DNA of 64,000 nt. It comes from Cupriavidus oxalaticus. GTDB lineage: Bacteria > Pseudomonadota > Gammaproteobacteria > Burkholderiales > Burkholderiaceae. Positions 26,201 to 33,667 of this stretch are shown piece after piece (position 1 is the stretch's first letter; the number at the start of each line of letters is the position of its first letter). The notes beneath the pieces are model-generated. The model worked only from the letters and a program-made list of their open reading frames with translations. It did no database searches and was not told the DNA's origin. The position numbers and the translations under genes were made by a program. The stretch lies in NCBI RefSeq assembly GCF_004768545.1, contig NZ_CP038636.1, positions 930,001-994,000 of the forward strand. The letters run 5' to 3'.

Positions 26201-26313
26201 GTGTCGCCAGGCGCGACGCGGGGCGGCTCGGCCCGGCCCTGGCGCAGCGCATGCTGGTCGCCGCTGCCGGTGCGTGCCGCCGGGGCGCCATTAAGCAGCG
26301 CTGTATCGCTCAT
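23221..26313 (-). CDS. hmfA: 2-furoyl-CoA dehydrogenase large (Mo) subunit with C-terminal CoxG domain
   Basis: A 1030-aa molybdopterin-binding subunit. Residues from about 45 carry the aldehyde-oxidase/xanthine-dehydrogenase domains (RLEDAAILCGRGRYGDDL, RYVGEPVAVVVAE, GGSFGVKQAVFPYVV, and ANRLRHKAPRDSGGS). The active-site glutamate motif appears as GAKGLGEGNNMSTP near residue 790. The last 165 or so residues form a CoxG/SRPBCC domain (GTVDLAASPEAIFAVLLDPE to LFESLGRQAAGEP), which in CO-dehydrogenase systems is a separate protein helping membrane recruitment or cofactor work. The ATG at 26313 overlaps the Bug gene stop by 4 bases; an ATG 39 bases upstream adds only unlikely residues. The fusion and gene order support a furoyl-CoA hydroxylase. 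Confidence 0.84.
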   Translation of the reverse strand: MSDTALLNGAPAARTGSGDQHALRQGRAEPPRVAPGDTAPGRKPHVGRSMERLEDAAILCGRGRYGDDLAIKPGTLHAAVLRAPHAHAELGEIDAAAALAAPGVHAVLTGADLAAWSRPFVVGVKSPMEQWALAVDRVRYVGEPVAVVVAESRALAEDALDLVKVSYRVLPPVVSIEGALEAGAPVLHPAVGTNVVSDRSFRYGEPEAAFAAAPHKVSLTAHYPRNTCAPIECGVVIAEYLAGEEGYDVTSNFMGPFSLHAVMAMALKVPANRLRHKAPRDSGGSFGVKQAVFPYVVLMCLAARKAGAPVKWVEDRLEHLSAATSATARLTTLEAAVEADGRIVALAYDQVEDCGGYLRAPEPATFYRMHGCLTGAYAIPNLLVRNRVVLTNKTPTGLVRGFGGPQVYFALERLVQRIAVELGLDPLDVYRRNFVAADAFPYRTPSGALLDSGNYQLALARAQAEGGYEALVRRRDQARSEGRLYGIGFAAIVEPSVSNMGYITTAMPAEARKKSGPKNGAIASATVSVDLLGGVVVTIASTPAGQGHMTVCAQVVADVLGIEPADVVVNVEFDTHKDAWSVASGNYSSRFAGAVAGTVHLAAMRVRDKLARIVAPQIGCAPEALVFGDGRVFVQGAADAGLPFGRAASNAPHWSPQLLPAGEEPGLRETVFWSPPNLEAPDEADRINTSATYGFAFDMCGVEVDRATGRVRIDHYVTAHDAGTLLNPALADGQIRGAFAQGLGAALMEEFRYGADGSFQSGTLADYLMPTTCEVPDPVIVHLETPSPFTPLGAKGLGEGNNMSTPPCIANAVADALGIPDIRLPLTPPRVMALLGIDDPPPSRPELLEAARASQPAAGGRGGKALTARGTVDLAASPEAIFAVLLDPEALARVVPGCHALERTAENQYRADVTVGVGMIKARYAAEISLSDLDPPHRLRLAGAGISSLGSASGNGVVELVPHGSGTRLTYDYEAEVSGKVAAVGGRMLEGAAKVVLRQLFESLGRQAAGEPAQAPGWLARLLARLGVRR

Positions 26314-27284
26314 TGCGGCGGGATCCTTGCGTCCCGGACGACCTTCTGCCACTTGCCCAGTTCCTTGCCGATAAAGGTTGTGAAGTCCGTGGCACTGCCG
26401 CCCGCGGGCGCGACCCCCTGCTCCTGGAAGGTCTTGCGCACGTCCTCCATCTTCAGGATCTTGTTGATCTCGGCGTTGAGCCTGCTGACGATGGCCGGTG
26501 GCGTACCGGCCGGCGCGACAAAGCCGTGCCAGGACGAAACCTCGTAGCCCGGCACGCCCGCCTCCGATACCGTGGGCAACTCCGGCGCGGACGCCGCGCG
26601 ATGGTGGTCGGCAACGGCAATGGCGCGGATCTTCCCTGCGCGCACCAGCGGCAGCACATGCGGCAGCGCGTCGAACGCCACCTCCACCTGCCCGCCGCCC
26701 AGGTCGGTCAGCATCGGCGTGCTGCCCTTGTAGGGGACCTGCGACAGGCTGATGCCCGCGGTGCGCTCGAACAGCGCCATCGCCAGGTGGTTCGACGAGC
26801 CGCTGCCGGAGGAGCCGTAGTTGATGCTGCCCGGCGCGGCCTTGGCCGCGCGCACCAGGTCCTGTACCGAGCGGATCGACGAACCGCGCGAGACCACCAG
26901 CGTCATCGGCGACTGGCCGGCCAGGATAATCGGGACGAAGTCCTTGCTGGTGTCGTAGGGCAGCGATTTGTACAGCCAGGGATTGGCGGCAAACGGGAAC
27001 TGCACCACCAGCAGCGTGTAGCCGTCGGCAGCGGCCTTGGCGACGAACGAGGTACCGATGATGGTGCCGGCACCCGGCTTGTTGTCGACGATCACCGGCT
27101 GGCCCCAGGCTGCGCTCAGCTTGCTGGCAACCACGCGGCCGAGGGTGTCGTTGAACCCGCCGGGCGGATAAGGGACCACCAGGCGGATCGGCTTGGCCGG
27201 ATAGGTTTCGGCCGCCACCGCCGTACCGGCAAGCAGCGATGCGAAGGCGAGGCCGAAGGCCACGCGAAGCGTTTTGCGAATCAT
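26310..27284 (-). CDS. Bug-family (TctC-like) periplasmic receptor within the hmf operon
   Basis: A 324-aa tripartite-tricarboxylate receptor. The signal peptide is MIRKTLRVAFGLAFASLLAG with cleavage after TAVAA. YPAKPIRLVVPYPPGGFNDT is the Bug signature. NNKPGAGTIIGTSFVAKAAADG-like and VPYKGSTPMLTDLGGGQVEV blocks follow at their usual spacing. The start at 27284 has GGAGACAGGG upstream; the longer frame has no support. No TctA or TctB membrane partner is in the window, as is usual for orphan Bug genes of Burkholderiales. It lies between hmfG and hmfA with a 4-base overlap to hmfA, so it likely binds a furan carboxylate such as 2,5-furandicarboxylate or furoate. That ligand is inferred. Confidence 0.88.
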   Translation of the reverse strand: MIRKTLRVAFGLAFASLLAGTAVAAETYPAKPIRLVVPYPPGGFNDTLGRVVASKLSAAWGQPVIVDNKPGAGTIIGTSFVAKAAADGYTLLVVQFPFAANPWLYKSLPYDTSKDFVPIILAGQSPMTLVVSRGSSIRSVQDLVRAAKAAPGSINYGSSGSGSSNHLAMALFERTAGISLSQVPYKGSTPMLTDLGGGQVEVAFDALPHVLPLVRAGKIRAIAVADHHRAASAPELPTVSEAGVPGYEVSSWHGFVAPAGTPPAIVSRLNAEINKILKMEDVRKTFQEQGVAPAGGSATDFTTFIGKELGKWQKVVRDARIPPQ

Positions 27285-27339
27285 CCCTGTCTCCATGCTT
27301 GTATTGGTATTCACCGCGATCCGCGGGCCGCCGCGTCGG

Positions 27340-27993
27340 CTATGTCGTTGCCAGCCGGCCGCGATCGGCGTCAACCGGTTCGGCCTCGTCTGCCCGTGCG
27401 CTGCGGGCAAAGTCGTCTGCCAGGCCGCTCCACCGCTGTGGCAGCTGGTCGTGCTCGATCGAGAACAGGTCGAGGATGCGGCCAACCGTGTGGTTGACGA
27501 TGTCATCCACGCTCTGCGGGTGCGCGTAGAAGGCCGGCACCGGCGGCATGACTATGGCCCCCATCTCCGTGACCGCGGTCATATTGCGCAGGTGCGCCAG
27601 GTTCAGCGGCGTCTCGCGCGCGACCAGCACCAGGCGCCGCCGCTCCTTCAGCACCACGTCCGCGGCGCGCGTCAGCAGGTTGTCGGCAAACCCGTTGGCA
27701 ATGCTGGCCAGCGTTTTCATCGAACACGGCGCGATCACCATGCCCTCCGTCACGAACGACCCGCTCGCCACCGCGGCGCCGATGTCGCGCACGCTGTGCG
27801 CCACATCGGCCAGCGACTCGATCTCGCTGCGCCGGATGCCGAGTTCCTGCGCGGCGGTCAGCGCACCCGACGAAGACACCACCAGATGGGATTCGACTGC
27901 ATCGATTCGTGCCAGCGCCTGCAACAGCCGCACGCCGATGACCGCGCCGCTCGCGCCGGAGATGCCAACGATGATCCGCTGCCTTGCAGTCAT
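27340..27993 (-). CDS. hmfG: UbiX-like flavin prenyltransferase
   Basis: A 217-aa flavoprotein that makes prenylated FMN for the UbiD partner. The FMN-binding N-terminus is IIVGISGASGAVIGVRLLQAL. The second phosphate-binding block is MVIAPCSMKTLASIANGFADNLLTRAADVVLKE, and ETPLNLAHLRNM is the prenyl-phosphate region. MPPVPAFYAHPQSVDDIVNHTVGRILD closes the fold. The ATG at 27993 sits 4 bases after the hmfF stop with AGGAGG upstream, so it is coupled to its partner. In Cupriavidus basilensis the equivalent is described as 2,5-furandicarboxylate decarboxylase 2. A C-terminal extension of about 20 residues is unusual but not disruptive. Confidence 0.86.
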   Translation of the reverse strand: MTARQRIIVGISGASGAVIGVRLLQALARIDAVESHLVVSSSGALTAAQELGIRRSEIESLADVAHSVRDIGAAVASGSFVTEGMVIAPCSMKTLASIANGFADNLLTRAADVVLKERRRLVLVARETPLNLAHLRNMTAVTEMGAIVMPPVPAFYAHPQSVDDIVNHTVGRILDLFSIEHDQLPQRWSGLADDFARSARADEAEPVDADRGRLATT

Positions 27994-27997
27994 GATG

Positions 27998-29503
27998 CTA
28001 GGCCTCCTGGCCAAGGTAGGCCTGCCATGACGGCGCGCCGGAATTAGCCAGCAGGGACTCGAGGTGCACCGCGTCCTCACCGGGAATGCGCACACGGGTA
28101 AACACATGCGAGTCGTAGGTGACCGGCCGCGTGGCGTCGATGCCCATCTTGGCGCTGATGCCCTGCAGGTGCGGGGGTGCTTCCATGCCGGCCTGGCTGG
28201 CCGCCACCGTGGTGGACGGATCGAGCACCGAGCCCTGGGCCCCGGGTACAACCACCAGGTCCCGGTCGGCCTGGAAGCGCGTGGCGACGGCCCACTCGAC
28301 CTCGGCCGGATCGTGCACATCCACGTCGGTATCGACCACGGTGACCTGCTTCAGGTCGTAGTGGGCCCCGAACGCGCACAGGATCACGTTCTTCGCCTCG
28401 CCTTCGCGCTTCTTGCTGAACTTGACGTAGAGGTGGTACCGGCACACGCCGCCTACCGACAGATGCACGTCCTGCACGCCCGGATGGCTGCGCCGCAGGT
28501 GCGACAGCAGCGTCGCCTCGCGCGGGATAGCGCCGAGCAACAGGTGCTCCATTTCGGCAGGCACGATGGTGTGGAAGATCGGATTGCGCCGATGCGTCAC
28601 GGCATCGACCGCGATGACCTCGCGCGGCTCGCGCGCGCTGTAGTACTTCGGAAACTCGCCGAACGGGCCCTCGGGTTCGCGCACGCCGGGAAGGATGCGC
28701 CCCTCGATCACGATCTCCGCATCCGCGGGCACCACGACGCCATTGGTCAGGCACTTGGTGGCGCGCAAACCGCTGCCGTGCAGGGCGCCGGCGATCTCGA
28801 GTTCGTCGCGATCGATTGGCGTGATCGCCTGTGATGCCAGCATGGTCAGCGGGTCCACGCCGATCACCACAGCCACGGGCAGGGCGTCGCCCGCTTCTTC
28901 TGCCGCCTGATAGAAGGCGTGCAGGTGGCGCGGCAGCATCAGGATCGCCATGCGGTCTGGCCCATGCACCTGGATCCGGTTGATCGACACGTTCTGGATG
29001 CCGGTACGCGGGTTACGCGCAATCACCAGTCCGGCGGTGATATAGGGGCCGTTGTCGTGTTCGCTGTGCGTCGGGATCGGCAGCAGCCGGTGCAGATCAA
29101 GGTTGCCGTCCTCGCGGCGGTGGACCACCTGCTGGCAGGCGGCCTCGCCCGGGCCAAGTTCGGCCACCGGCAAGGGATTGTCCACGGCATCGCTGAAGCG
29201 CGAAAGCAGCGCGGCCTCCGGCACGCCCATGGCTTCGGCCAGCCACGCACGCCGCGACATGAAGCCGCTGACCACAGGGATCTGGTGTGCACCCGGCCGG
29301 GAGAAGAACGCGGCCTGGCGGCCATCCAGCCGCTTCGCGATGGCGGCCAGCTGGTGCTCGAGCGACACCGGGACGTCGACGCAAGCCAGCCGCCCGGTAT
29401 CGGCCAGATGCCGCAGCCAGCTGCGCATCGTCAGCGGCCCATGCTGCTGGCCGGCCGCGCCGGAGTCGGCGCCGCGTGCGATGTCGGCCTCGAATTCATA
29501 CAT
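27998..29503 (-). CDS. hmfF: UbiD-family 2,5-furandicarboxylate decarboxylase
   Basis: A 501-aa prenyl-FMN-dependent (de)carboxylase that would convert 2,5-furandicarboxylate to 2-furoate. Motifs: SINRIQVHGPDRMAI (conserved arginine and metal/prFMN site, about residue 175), EGPFGEFPKYYS with the catalytic acidic pair, NPIFHTIVPAEMEHLLLG, and LCAFGAHYDLKQVTVVDTDVDVHD. The start at 29503 has AGGAG upstream; the frame is open a further 78 bases without support. It is the first gene of the leftward hmf operon and is divergent from a LysR regulator. Without context it could be any aromatic-acid decarboxylase. The adjoining furoyl-CoA genes make the furan assignment reasonable. Confidence 0.82.
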   Translation of the reverse strand: MYEFEADIARGADSGAAGQQHGPLTMRSWLRHLADTGRLACVDVPVSLEHQLAAIAKRLDGRQAAFFSRPGAHQIPVVSGFMSRRAWLAEAMGVPEAALLSRFSDAVDNPLPVAELGPGEAACQQVVHRREDGNLDLHRLLPIPTHSEHDNGPYITAGLVIARNPRTGIQNVSINRIQVHGPDRMAILMLPRHLHAFYQAAEEAGDALPVAVVIGVDPLTMLASQAITPIDRDELEIAGALHGSGLRATKCLTNGVVVPADAEIVIEGRILPGVREPEGPFGEFPKYYSAREPREVIAVDAVTHRRNPIFHTIVPAEMEHLLLGAIPREATLLSHLRRSHPGVQDVHLSVGGVCRYHLYVKFSKKREGEAKNVILCAFGAHYDLKQVTVVDTDVDVHDPAEVEWAVATRFQADRDLVVVPGAQGSVLDPSTTVAASQAGMEAPPHLQGISAKMGIDATRPVTYDSHVFTRVRIPGEDAVHLESLLANSGAPSWQAYLGQEA

Positions 29504-29819
29504 GGAGTTGCTCCTGTGGATCCTGCTTGTCGCCTGCCGCGTTCTGCACGGGCGAGGTGTATCGGTGTGAAGTTGTGACAAGCGTAGCGGCTCTATTCCA
29601 TAAGCTCTAATATTGTTTTCTGATGCGAAAAATCAGTTTTGATGATGTCATTACTTGTACGGGTGCATGGCGTTGGAACGACCTTTTCATGGCGACGCAA
29701 TGCAAGGTGCACATGGCCGCTGCCGCGGGGACCCAAATGATCCGGGGCCTGGCATCCGGTGTTATAAGGTTTGAGACATCATCATCCGATCTTATGATCC
29801 ATAGGGATCCATCAAGCAC
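29504..29819. promoter_or_regulatory. Divergent hmfF / LysR promoter region
   Basis: This 316-bp gap is AT-richer than its surroundings and has no supported gene. It holds CTGAT-N7-ATCAG (29620-29636) and GATCC-ATAG-GGATC (29796-29809); the second lies 10 bp before the LysR start, where an autoregulatory site would be expected. The first lies about 120 bp upstream of hmfF. Assignment to the LysR protein is inference from position. Confidence 0.45.
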
Positions 29820-30749
29820 ATGGACTTGCGCCAGGTTCAATACTTCATCGCCTTGTTCGAGGACGGCTCCGTCACGCGTGCCGCCAAGCGCCTGAACATC
29901 GTCCAGCCGGCACTCAGCATGCAGATCGCCAAGCTGGAGGATGAACTGCGCCAGCAATTGTTCGAGCGCACTGCCTATGGCATGTCGCCGACCGCGGCGG
30001 GGCGGCTGATGTACCGCCTGTTCCTGCCGGTCATGCGGGACTTCACTGCGGCGCGCGAGCAGCTGGTGCAACGCGACGAAGTGGTCACTGGCAGCGTGGC
30101 GATCGGGCTGATCGCGTCGGTCACCGAGGGGGTGCTGGTGGAATCCCTGTCACGCTTCAATGCCCGCTATCCGCAGGTCGAGGTGACCGTTGCGGATGGC
30201 TACAGCACGACACTGATCGACTGGGTGGCCGGCGGCCGACTGGATGCGGCGATCGTCAACAAGCCGCGCGAGCGCATCTCGCTGGAGGCGAAACCGCTGC
30301 ATGACGAGGAGATGGTGCTAGTAACCAGCGCATTGCACGGCCCGGAACTGCCCCCGACCATCGAGCTGTCGCGGCTTCCCAACCTGGAGCTGGTGCTGCC
30401 AAGCAAGCACCACGGCTTACGAAGCGTGCTGGATACGGCGGCACAGCACGAGGAGATCGTGCTCACCCCGACATTTGAGATCGATGTCCTTGGGACGCTC
30501 GTCAACTTTGTCAAAGCGACGCGGTTTGCAACGATCCTGCCCCACATCGTCGTGCGCCGCGCCGTCGAGCAGGGCGCGCTGCGCGCGCATCCAATCCTGG
30601 CCCCCCGGATCGTACGGCACATCATCGCTGTCACCCATCCACGCCGCCCGTTGAGCAAGGCGGGCGAGTTACTGGTCGGCATCATCGCGGACGAAATTCG
30701 CCGCTTGTCTACCAACAGCGAGGCAGCAAATCCGACGCAAATTCAATGA
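29820..30749 (+). CDS. LysR-family regulator of the hmf operon
   Basis: A 309-aa LysR-type regulator. The N-terminal winged HTH is MDLRQVQYFIALFEDGSVTR to LFERTAYGMSPTAAGRL. The C-terminal periplasmic-binding-like effector domain starts near residue 90 (VAIGLIASVTEGVLVESLSRFN) and includes GGRLDAAIVNKPRERISLEAKPL. The sequence resembles the NAC/CbbR-like group, with FNARYPQVEVTVADGYS at the start of the effector domain. Divergent arrangement with hmfF is the classical LysR layout, so it probably activates the furan operon when a pathway acid or CoA ester is bound. It matches the position of hmfR-type regulators in known furoate clusters. Confidence 0.9.
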   Translation: MDLRQVQYFIALFEDGSVTRAAKRLNIVQPALSMQIAKLEDELRQQLFERTAYGMSPTAAGRLMYRLFLPVMRDFTAAREQLVQRDEVVTGSVAIGLIASVTEGVLVESLSRFNARYPQVEVTVADGYSTTLIDWVAGGRLDAAIVNKPRERISLEAKPLHDEEMVLVTSALHGPELPPTIELSRLPNLELVLPSKHHGLRSVLDTAAQHEEIVLTPTFEIDVLGTLVNFVKATRFATILPHIVVRRAVEQGALRAHPILAPRIVRHIIAVTHPRRPLSKAGELLVGIIADEIRRLSTNSEAANPTQIQ

Positions 30750-30847
30750 TTCGAACCGCGGGCGCCTGTGAGCGCCCCGGGCCGCTGTCCTGGGCCAGCG
30801 CCTTGTCCCACCGACTGCGCTACGCTGCTGGCTCGCGCATAACGAGC

Positions 30848-30956
30848 CAGCAGGTCGACTTGCGTTTTGTGCGCGACAACTTTGGCTATGCCTCGATCGA
30901 CACCACCAGCGCCAATCTGCGCAGTGCTGAGGATGCGCGGCACGAGGTGACGCAGA
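30848..30956 (+). pseudogene. Dead C-terminal fragment of a tyrosine recombinase
   Basis: The frame reads QQVDLRFVRDNFGYASIDTT followed by SANLRSAEDARHEVTQ. This aligns with the C-terminal box of phage-type integrases (LRFVRDNLGHASI.TTS.YLH.EDDARH). The catalytic histidine of the LGHAS motif is tyrosine here and the nucleophilic tyrosine position is asparagine, so it is inactive. The rest of the integrase is absent. It marks an old integration or recombination point between the hmf and dpp-type modules. Confidence 0.6.
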
Positions 30957-31080
30957 GCGACATCGAATCGGATGCGCTCATAAGGCGTAAGGCGCAGCCG
31001 CTCGAGAGCGAATGGCATTTCCGCACCGATTGAGATGTAGCCTTCTGCGCCTGACACTCATCCCGATCCCGCCCTACTCT

Positions 31081-31224
31081 TCAAGCCACCCCGCGTCGAT
31101 CTGCGGCTTGGCCGAGGTGATGCTGTCGAACATGTAGTCCACTTGCCCGCCGAGCAGGTCGGTCCATGGCCGGGCCACTGCCCTTGTACGGAATATGCAG
31201 CATGTCGACGCCCGCCAGGTTCCC
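31081..31224 (-). pseudogene. Frameshifted Bug receptor fragment
   Basis: Leftward translation gives NLAGVDMLHIPYKGSGPAM in one frame and then, in another frame, TDLLGGQVDYMFDSITSAKPQIDAG. Joined across one frameshift these form a typical central Bug segment. Both ends are missing. On its right it abuts a sequence shared with an insertion-sequence-like repeat (31225-31281). Confidence 0.75.
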
Positions 31225-31281
31225 ATTCATTTTCCGGGCACCTTTGAACGACAAGGGTTCCAGCCGGATACCCGGTGACAT
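31225..31281. repeat. Insertion-sequence-like end repeat, copy A
   Basis: ATTCATTTTCCG..CACCTTT....GACA.G.GTTCCAGCCGGATACC..CGGTGACA occurs here and again at 55447-55502, with most of about 55 positions matching. Read leftward both copies encode a similar peptide (GIRLEPLSFKGARK here, GIRLELMSNKGGGK at the other). It looks like the 3' end of a mobile-element gene left after decay. The family is not identified. Confidence 0.5.
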
Positions 31282-31350
31282 GGGGCCGTTCCCGCCCGGG
31301 GTCGGGCAGGCCAAAGCCATCCGGCCCATGTATCATTGGTCATCCGCATC

Positions 31351-31367
31351 GAATCGATAATCGATTC
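31351..31367. promoter_or_regulatory. 17-bp perfect palindrome, probable IclR operator
   Basis: GAATCGAT-A-ATCGATTC is a perfect palindrome with a 1-base centre, ending 74 bp upstream of the IclR start at 31442. Its AT content and length suit an autoregulatory operator of that regulator. It differs from the GTCCA-N5-TGGAC sites of the other IclR gene in this window. Confidence 0.5.
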
Positions 31368-31441
31368 ATCAATATCTTGGTGCAATACTTTGCCATCGTG
31401 GTGCAGTGGATCACGCCGATGGTGCTCCTTCAAGCTGACCC

Positions 31442-32224
31442 ATGTCCACGGAATCTCAGCGGCCGGACCCGCTTTTCAACCAGTCGCTCGAGAAAGGCCT
31501 GGAAGTCCTGCGCGCATTCAATGGCGTTCACCGCACCCTGACGCTGGCCGAGCTGGCCGATCTGACTGGCATGACCAAGAGCTCGGCGCAACGCACGGTC
31601 CATACCCTGGAGCGGCTCGGCTATGTCGACAAGCATCCGCAAACACGCCGCTTCCGTCTGACGCCGAAGGTAATGGAGATCGGCTACAGCTACCTGGCGG
31701 CGGATGCCCTGATTCCCGTTGCCAGCCCCTATCTGTCGCAACTGGCGAATGCCAGTGGTGAAACGGCAAATCTCACCGAGCCCGTGGGACTCGACATGGT
31801 CTATGTGGCGCAGTTGATGACGGCCAAGTATGTGCCCGTGCTGACGCCCGTGGGCATGCGCATTCCGATGTACTGTACGAGTTCCGGCCGCGCCTACCTA
31901 AGCACGCTGCCCGATGAACAGGTGCGGGCGATGCTCGGGGCCTCTGCGCGCGTGAGGCGCACGCCGGCCACGCTGACCGATGCCGAAGCGATTTTCGAAC
32001 GGGTAGTGGCTTGCAGGAGCGTGGGCTACGCCTGCAACGAAGAGGAACTGTTCCTGGGCGACATGGGCGTCGGCGCGCCGATCGTGAACAACCGTGGCGT
32101 TGCGGTTGGTGCGGTCCATGTGTCGCCGCCTGCCAGCCGTTGGACCATGGCGGAGGCCCAGAAGAAGCTCGGGCCGCTGGTCGTGGAATGCGCGTGGGCC
32201 ATTTCCAGGTCCATCGGACATTGA
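31442..32224 (+). CDS. IclR-family transcriptional regulator
   Basis: A 260-aa IclR protein. The winged HTH covers about residues 12-75 (QSLEKGLEVLRAFNGVHRTL, AELADLTGMTKSSAQRTVHTL). The effector domain follows with VGMRIPMYCTSSGRAYLSTL, RSVGYACNEEELFLGDMGVG and APIVNNRGVAVGAVHVS. It is convergent with the M20 hydrolase at 32290 and 66 bp from its end. The IclR product is the likely regulator of the hydrolase and of the rightward Dpp-type operon that starts at 33668. It is only distantly similar to the IclR regulator at 18166. Confidence 0.92.
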   Translation: MSTESQRPDPLFNQSLEKGLEVLRAFNGVHRTLTLAELADLTGMTKSSAQRTVHTLERLGYVDKHPQTRRFRLTPKVMEIGYSYLAADALIPVASPYLSQLANASGETANLTEPVGLDMVYVAQLMTAKYVPVLTPVGMRIPMYCTSSGRAYLSTLPDEQVRAMLGASARVRRTPATLTDAEAIFERVVACRSVGYACNEEELFLGDMGVGAPIVNNRGVAVGAVHVSPPASRWTMAEAQKKLGPLVVECAWAISRSIGH

Positions 32225-32289
32225 AAGCCCCGCGGGCTCGCCCCCTCGTGTGCAAGAAAGCGCGGCGCCCGCGGGCGATGCATCGGCCT

Positions 32290-33546
32290 TCAGCGTGCGT
32301 GCGCCAGCATCGCCTGAAGCAACACGTTGGCGCCGGCTTCGATATGCTCTGGCAGCGCGTCTTCCAGTTCGTTGTGGCTGATGCCGTCCTTGCACGGCAC
32401 GAAGATCATCCCCGTTGGCGCAAGCTGCGCAAGATAGACGGCGTCATGCCCTGCCCCGCTTACCACGTCCATATGGGGAAGGCCCAGTGATGCCGCAGCC
32501 CGTCTGACACTGTCCACGCACGATGCCGCGAACAGGCACGGCTCGAACTTGACGACCTGGCGGATGTCGACCGATACCGCGGCCGCCTCGGCAATTCCCG
32601 CGAAGGCCTCGCGCATGGCCGCGTCCATCCGGTCGAGCCCTTCCTGCGACAGGTTGCGGAAGTCCACCGTGAAATCGACCCGCCCCGGGATCACGTTGCG
32701 CGAATTGGGCCTGACCTCCACATAGCCTACCGTGCCGCGCCCGTGCGGCGCTTCCTCGCGCGCGATGCGGTTCACCATCTCGATCATGCGCGCGGATGCG
32801 AGCAGCGCATCATGGCGCAGGGCAAGCGGTGTCGGACCCGCGTGGGCGTCCTGGCCGGTCACGGTCACGTCGTACCACTGCTGGCCGAGCGCGCCCGAGA
32901 CCACGCCGATCGGCAGGCCCGCCGCTTCCAGCACCGGCCCTTGCTCGATGTGGGCTTCGAAATAGGCGGCATACATGCCGCCCGGCACCTCGCCCGCGGG
33001 ATGTTCACCGCGATAGCCGATAGACTCGAGCGCCGCATCGACACGCACGCCGTCGCGGTCCGTCCGGGCGCGGGCATGATCCGCCGCGAACACCCCGGCA
33101 AACACACCTGATCCCATCATGACAGGGGTGAAACGCGTGCCTTCCTCATTGGTCCAGAACGCGACTTCGAGCGGCGCGCGCGTGTCGATGCCGAGATCGT
33201 TGAGCGTGCGCATTACCTCGAGTCCGGCCAGCACGCCGAAGTTGCCATCGAACTTGCCGCCGGATGGCTGCGTGTCGATATGGCTGCCCGTCGCCACGGC
33301 CGGCGCTTCGGGGTCGGTTCCATGGCGGCGTGCGAACACGTTGCCGATCTCGTCGACACGTACATCGAGCCCGGCCTCGCGGAACCACTGCACGACGAGA
33401 TCGCGGCCCTTGCGGTCCGCGTCGGTCAACGCGATGCGGCATACGCCGCCATTGGCCGTGGCGCCGATCGCGCCGAGATCCATGAGGGACTGCCAGAGGC
33501 GGGCGCCATTGATGCGGGGAAGGTGCTGCGAATCCATGTGTGTCAT
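32290..33546 (-). CDS. M20-family N-carbamoyl-amino-acid / ureido hydrolase, second copy
   Basis: A 418-aa binuclear metal hydrolase of the hydantoinase/carbamoylase group. Ligand motifs are GSHIDTQPSGGKFDGNFG, FWTNEEGTRFTP, AHIEQGPVLEAAG and a C-terminal histidine in KDGISHNELED. The lid domain starts at DAHAGPTPLALRHDALL. It is a clear paralogue of 7111-8388 but carries MMGSGVFAG and a tryptophan-rich WYDVTVTGQ strand instead of the first copy's substrate-side residues, so specificity may differ. The start at 33546 (MTHMDSQHL) is chosen over a much longer open frame with no homology; ATG 33537 is also possible. It is divergent from the Dpp-type binding protein gene, 121 bp away. Confidence 0.88.
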   Translation of the reverse strand: MTHMDSQHLPRINGARLWQSLMDLGAIGATANGGVCRIALTDADRKGRDLVVQWFREAGLDVRVDEIGNVFARRHGTDPEAPAVATGSHIDTQPSGGKFDGNFGVLAGLEVMRTLNDLGIDTRAPLEVAFWTNEEGTRFTPVMMGSGVFAGVFAADHARARTDRDGVRVDAALESIGYRGEHPAGEVPGGMYAAYFEAHIEQGPVLEAAGLPIGVVSGALGQQWYDVTVTGQDAHAGPTPLALRHDALLASARMIEMVNRIAREEAPHGRGTVGYVEVRPNSRNVIPGRVDFTVDFRNLSQEGLDRMDAAMREAFAGIAEAAAVSVDIRQVVKFEPCLFAASCVDSVRRAAASLGLPHMDVVSGAGHDAVYLAQLAPTGMIFVPCKDGISHNELEDALPEHIEAGANVLLQAMLAHAR

Positions 33547-33667
33547 GCCTGCGGTGGTTGAACATCGTGCCCTATGCAGCAAGAAGCAGACCAATGCATG
33601 CGCATGTCCTGCTGGCATATCAATTGCTAGATCGTTCGCAGTTATTCCCAACCCAGGAGCATTGCCC

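Noticed and set aside
30750..31080. Intact phage integrase or prophage
   Set aside because: Only about 36 C-terminal residues align, the catalytic residues are substituted and no other phage genes are present.
33119..33667. N-terminal extension of the Dpp-type binding protein
   Set aside because: This part of the frame overlaps the divergent hydrolase and has no homology. The GTG at 33668 with AGGAG and a signal peptide is the better start.
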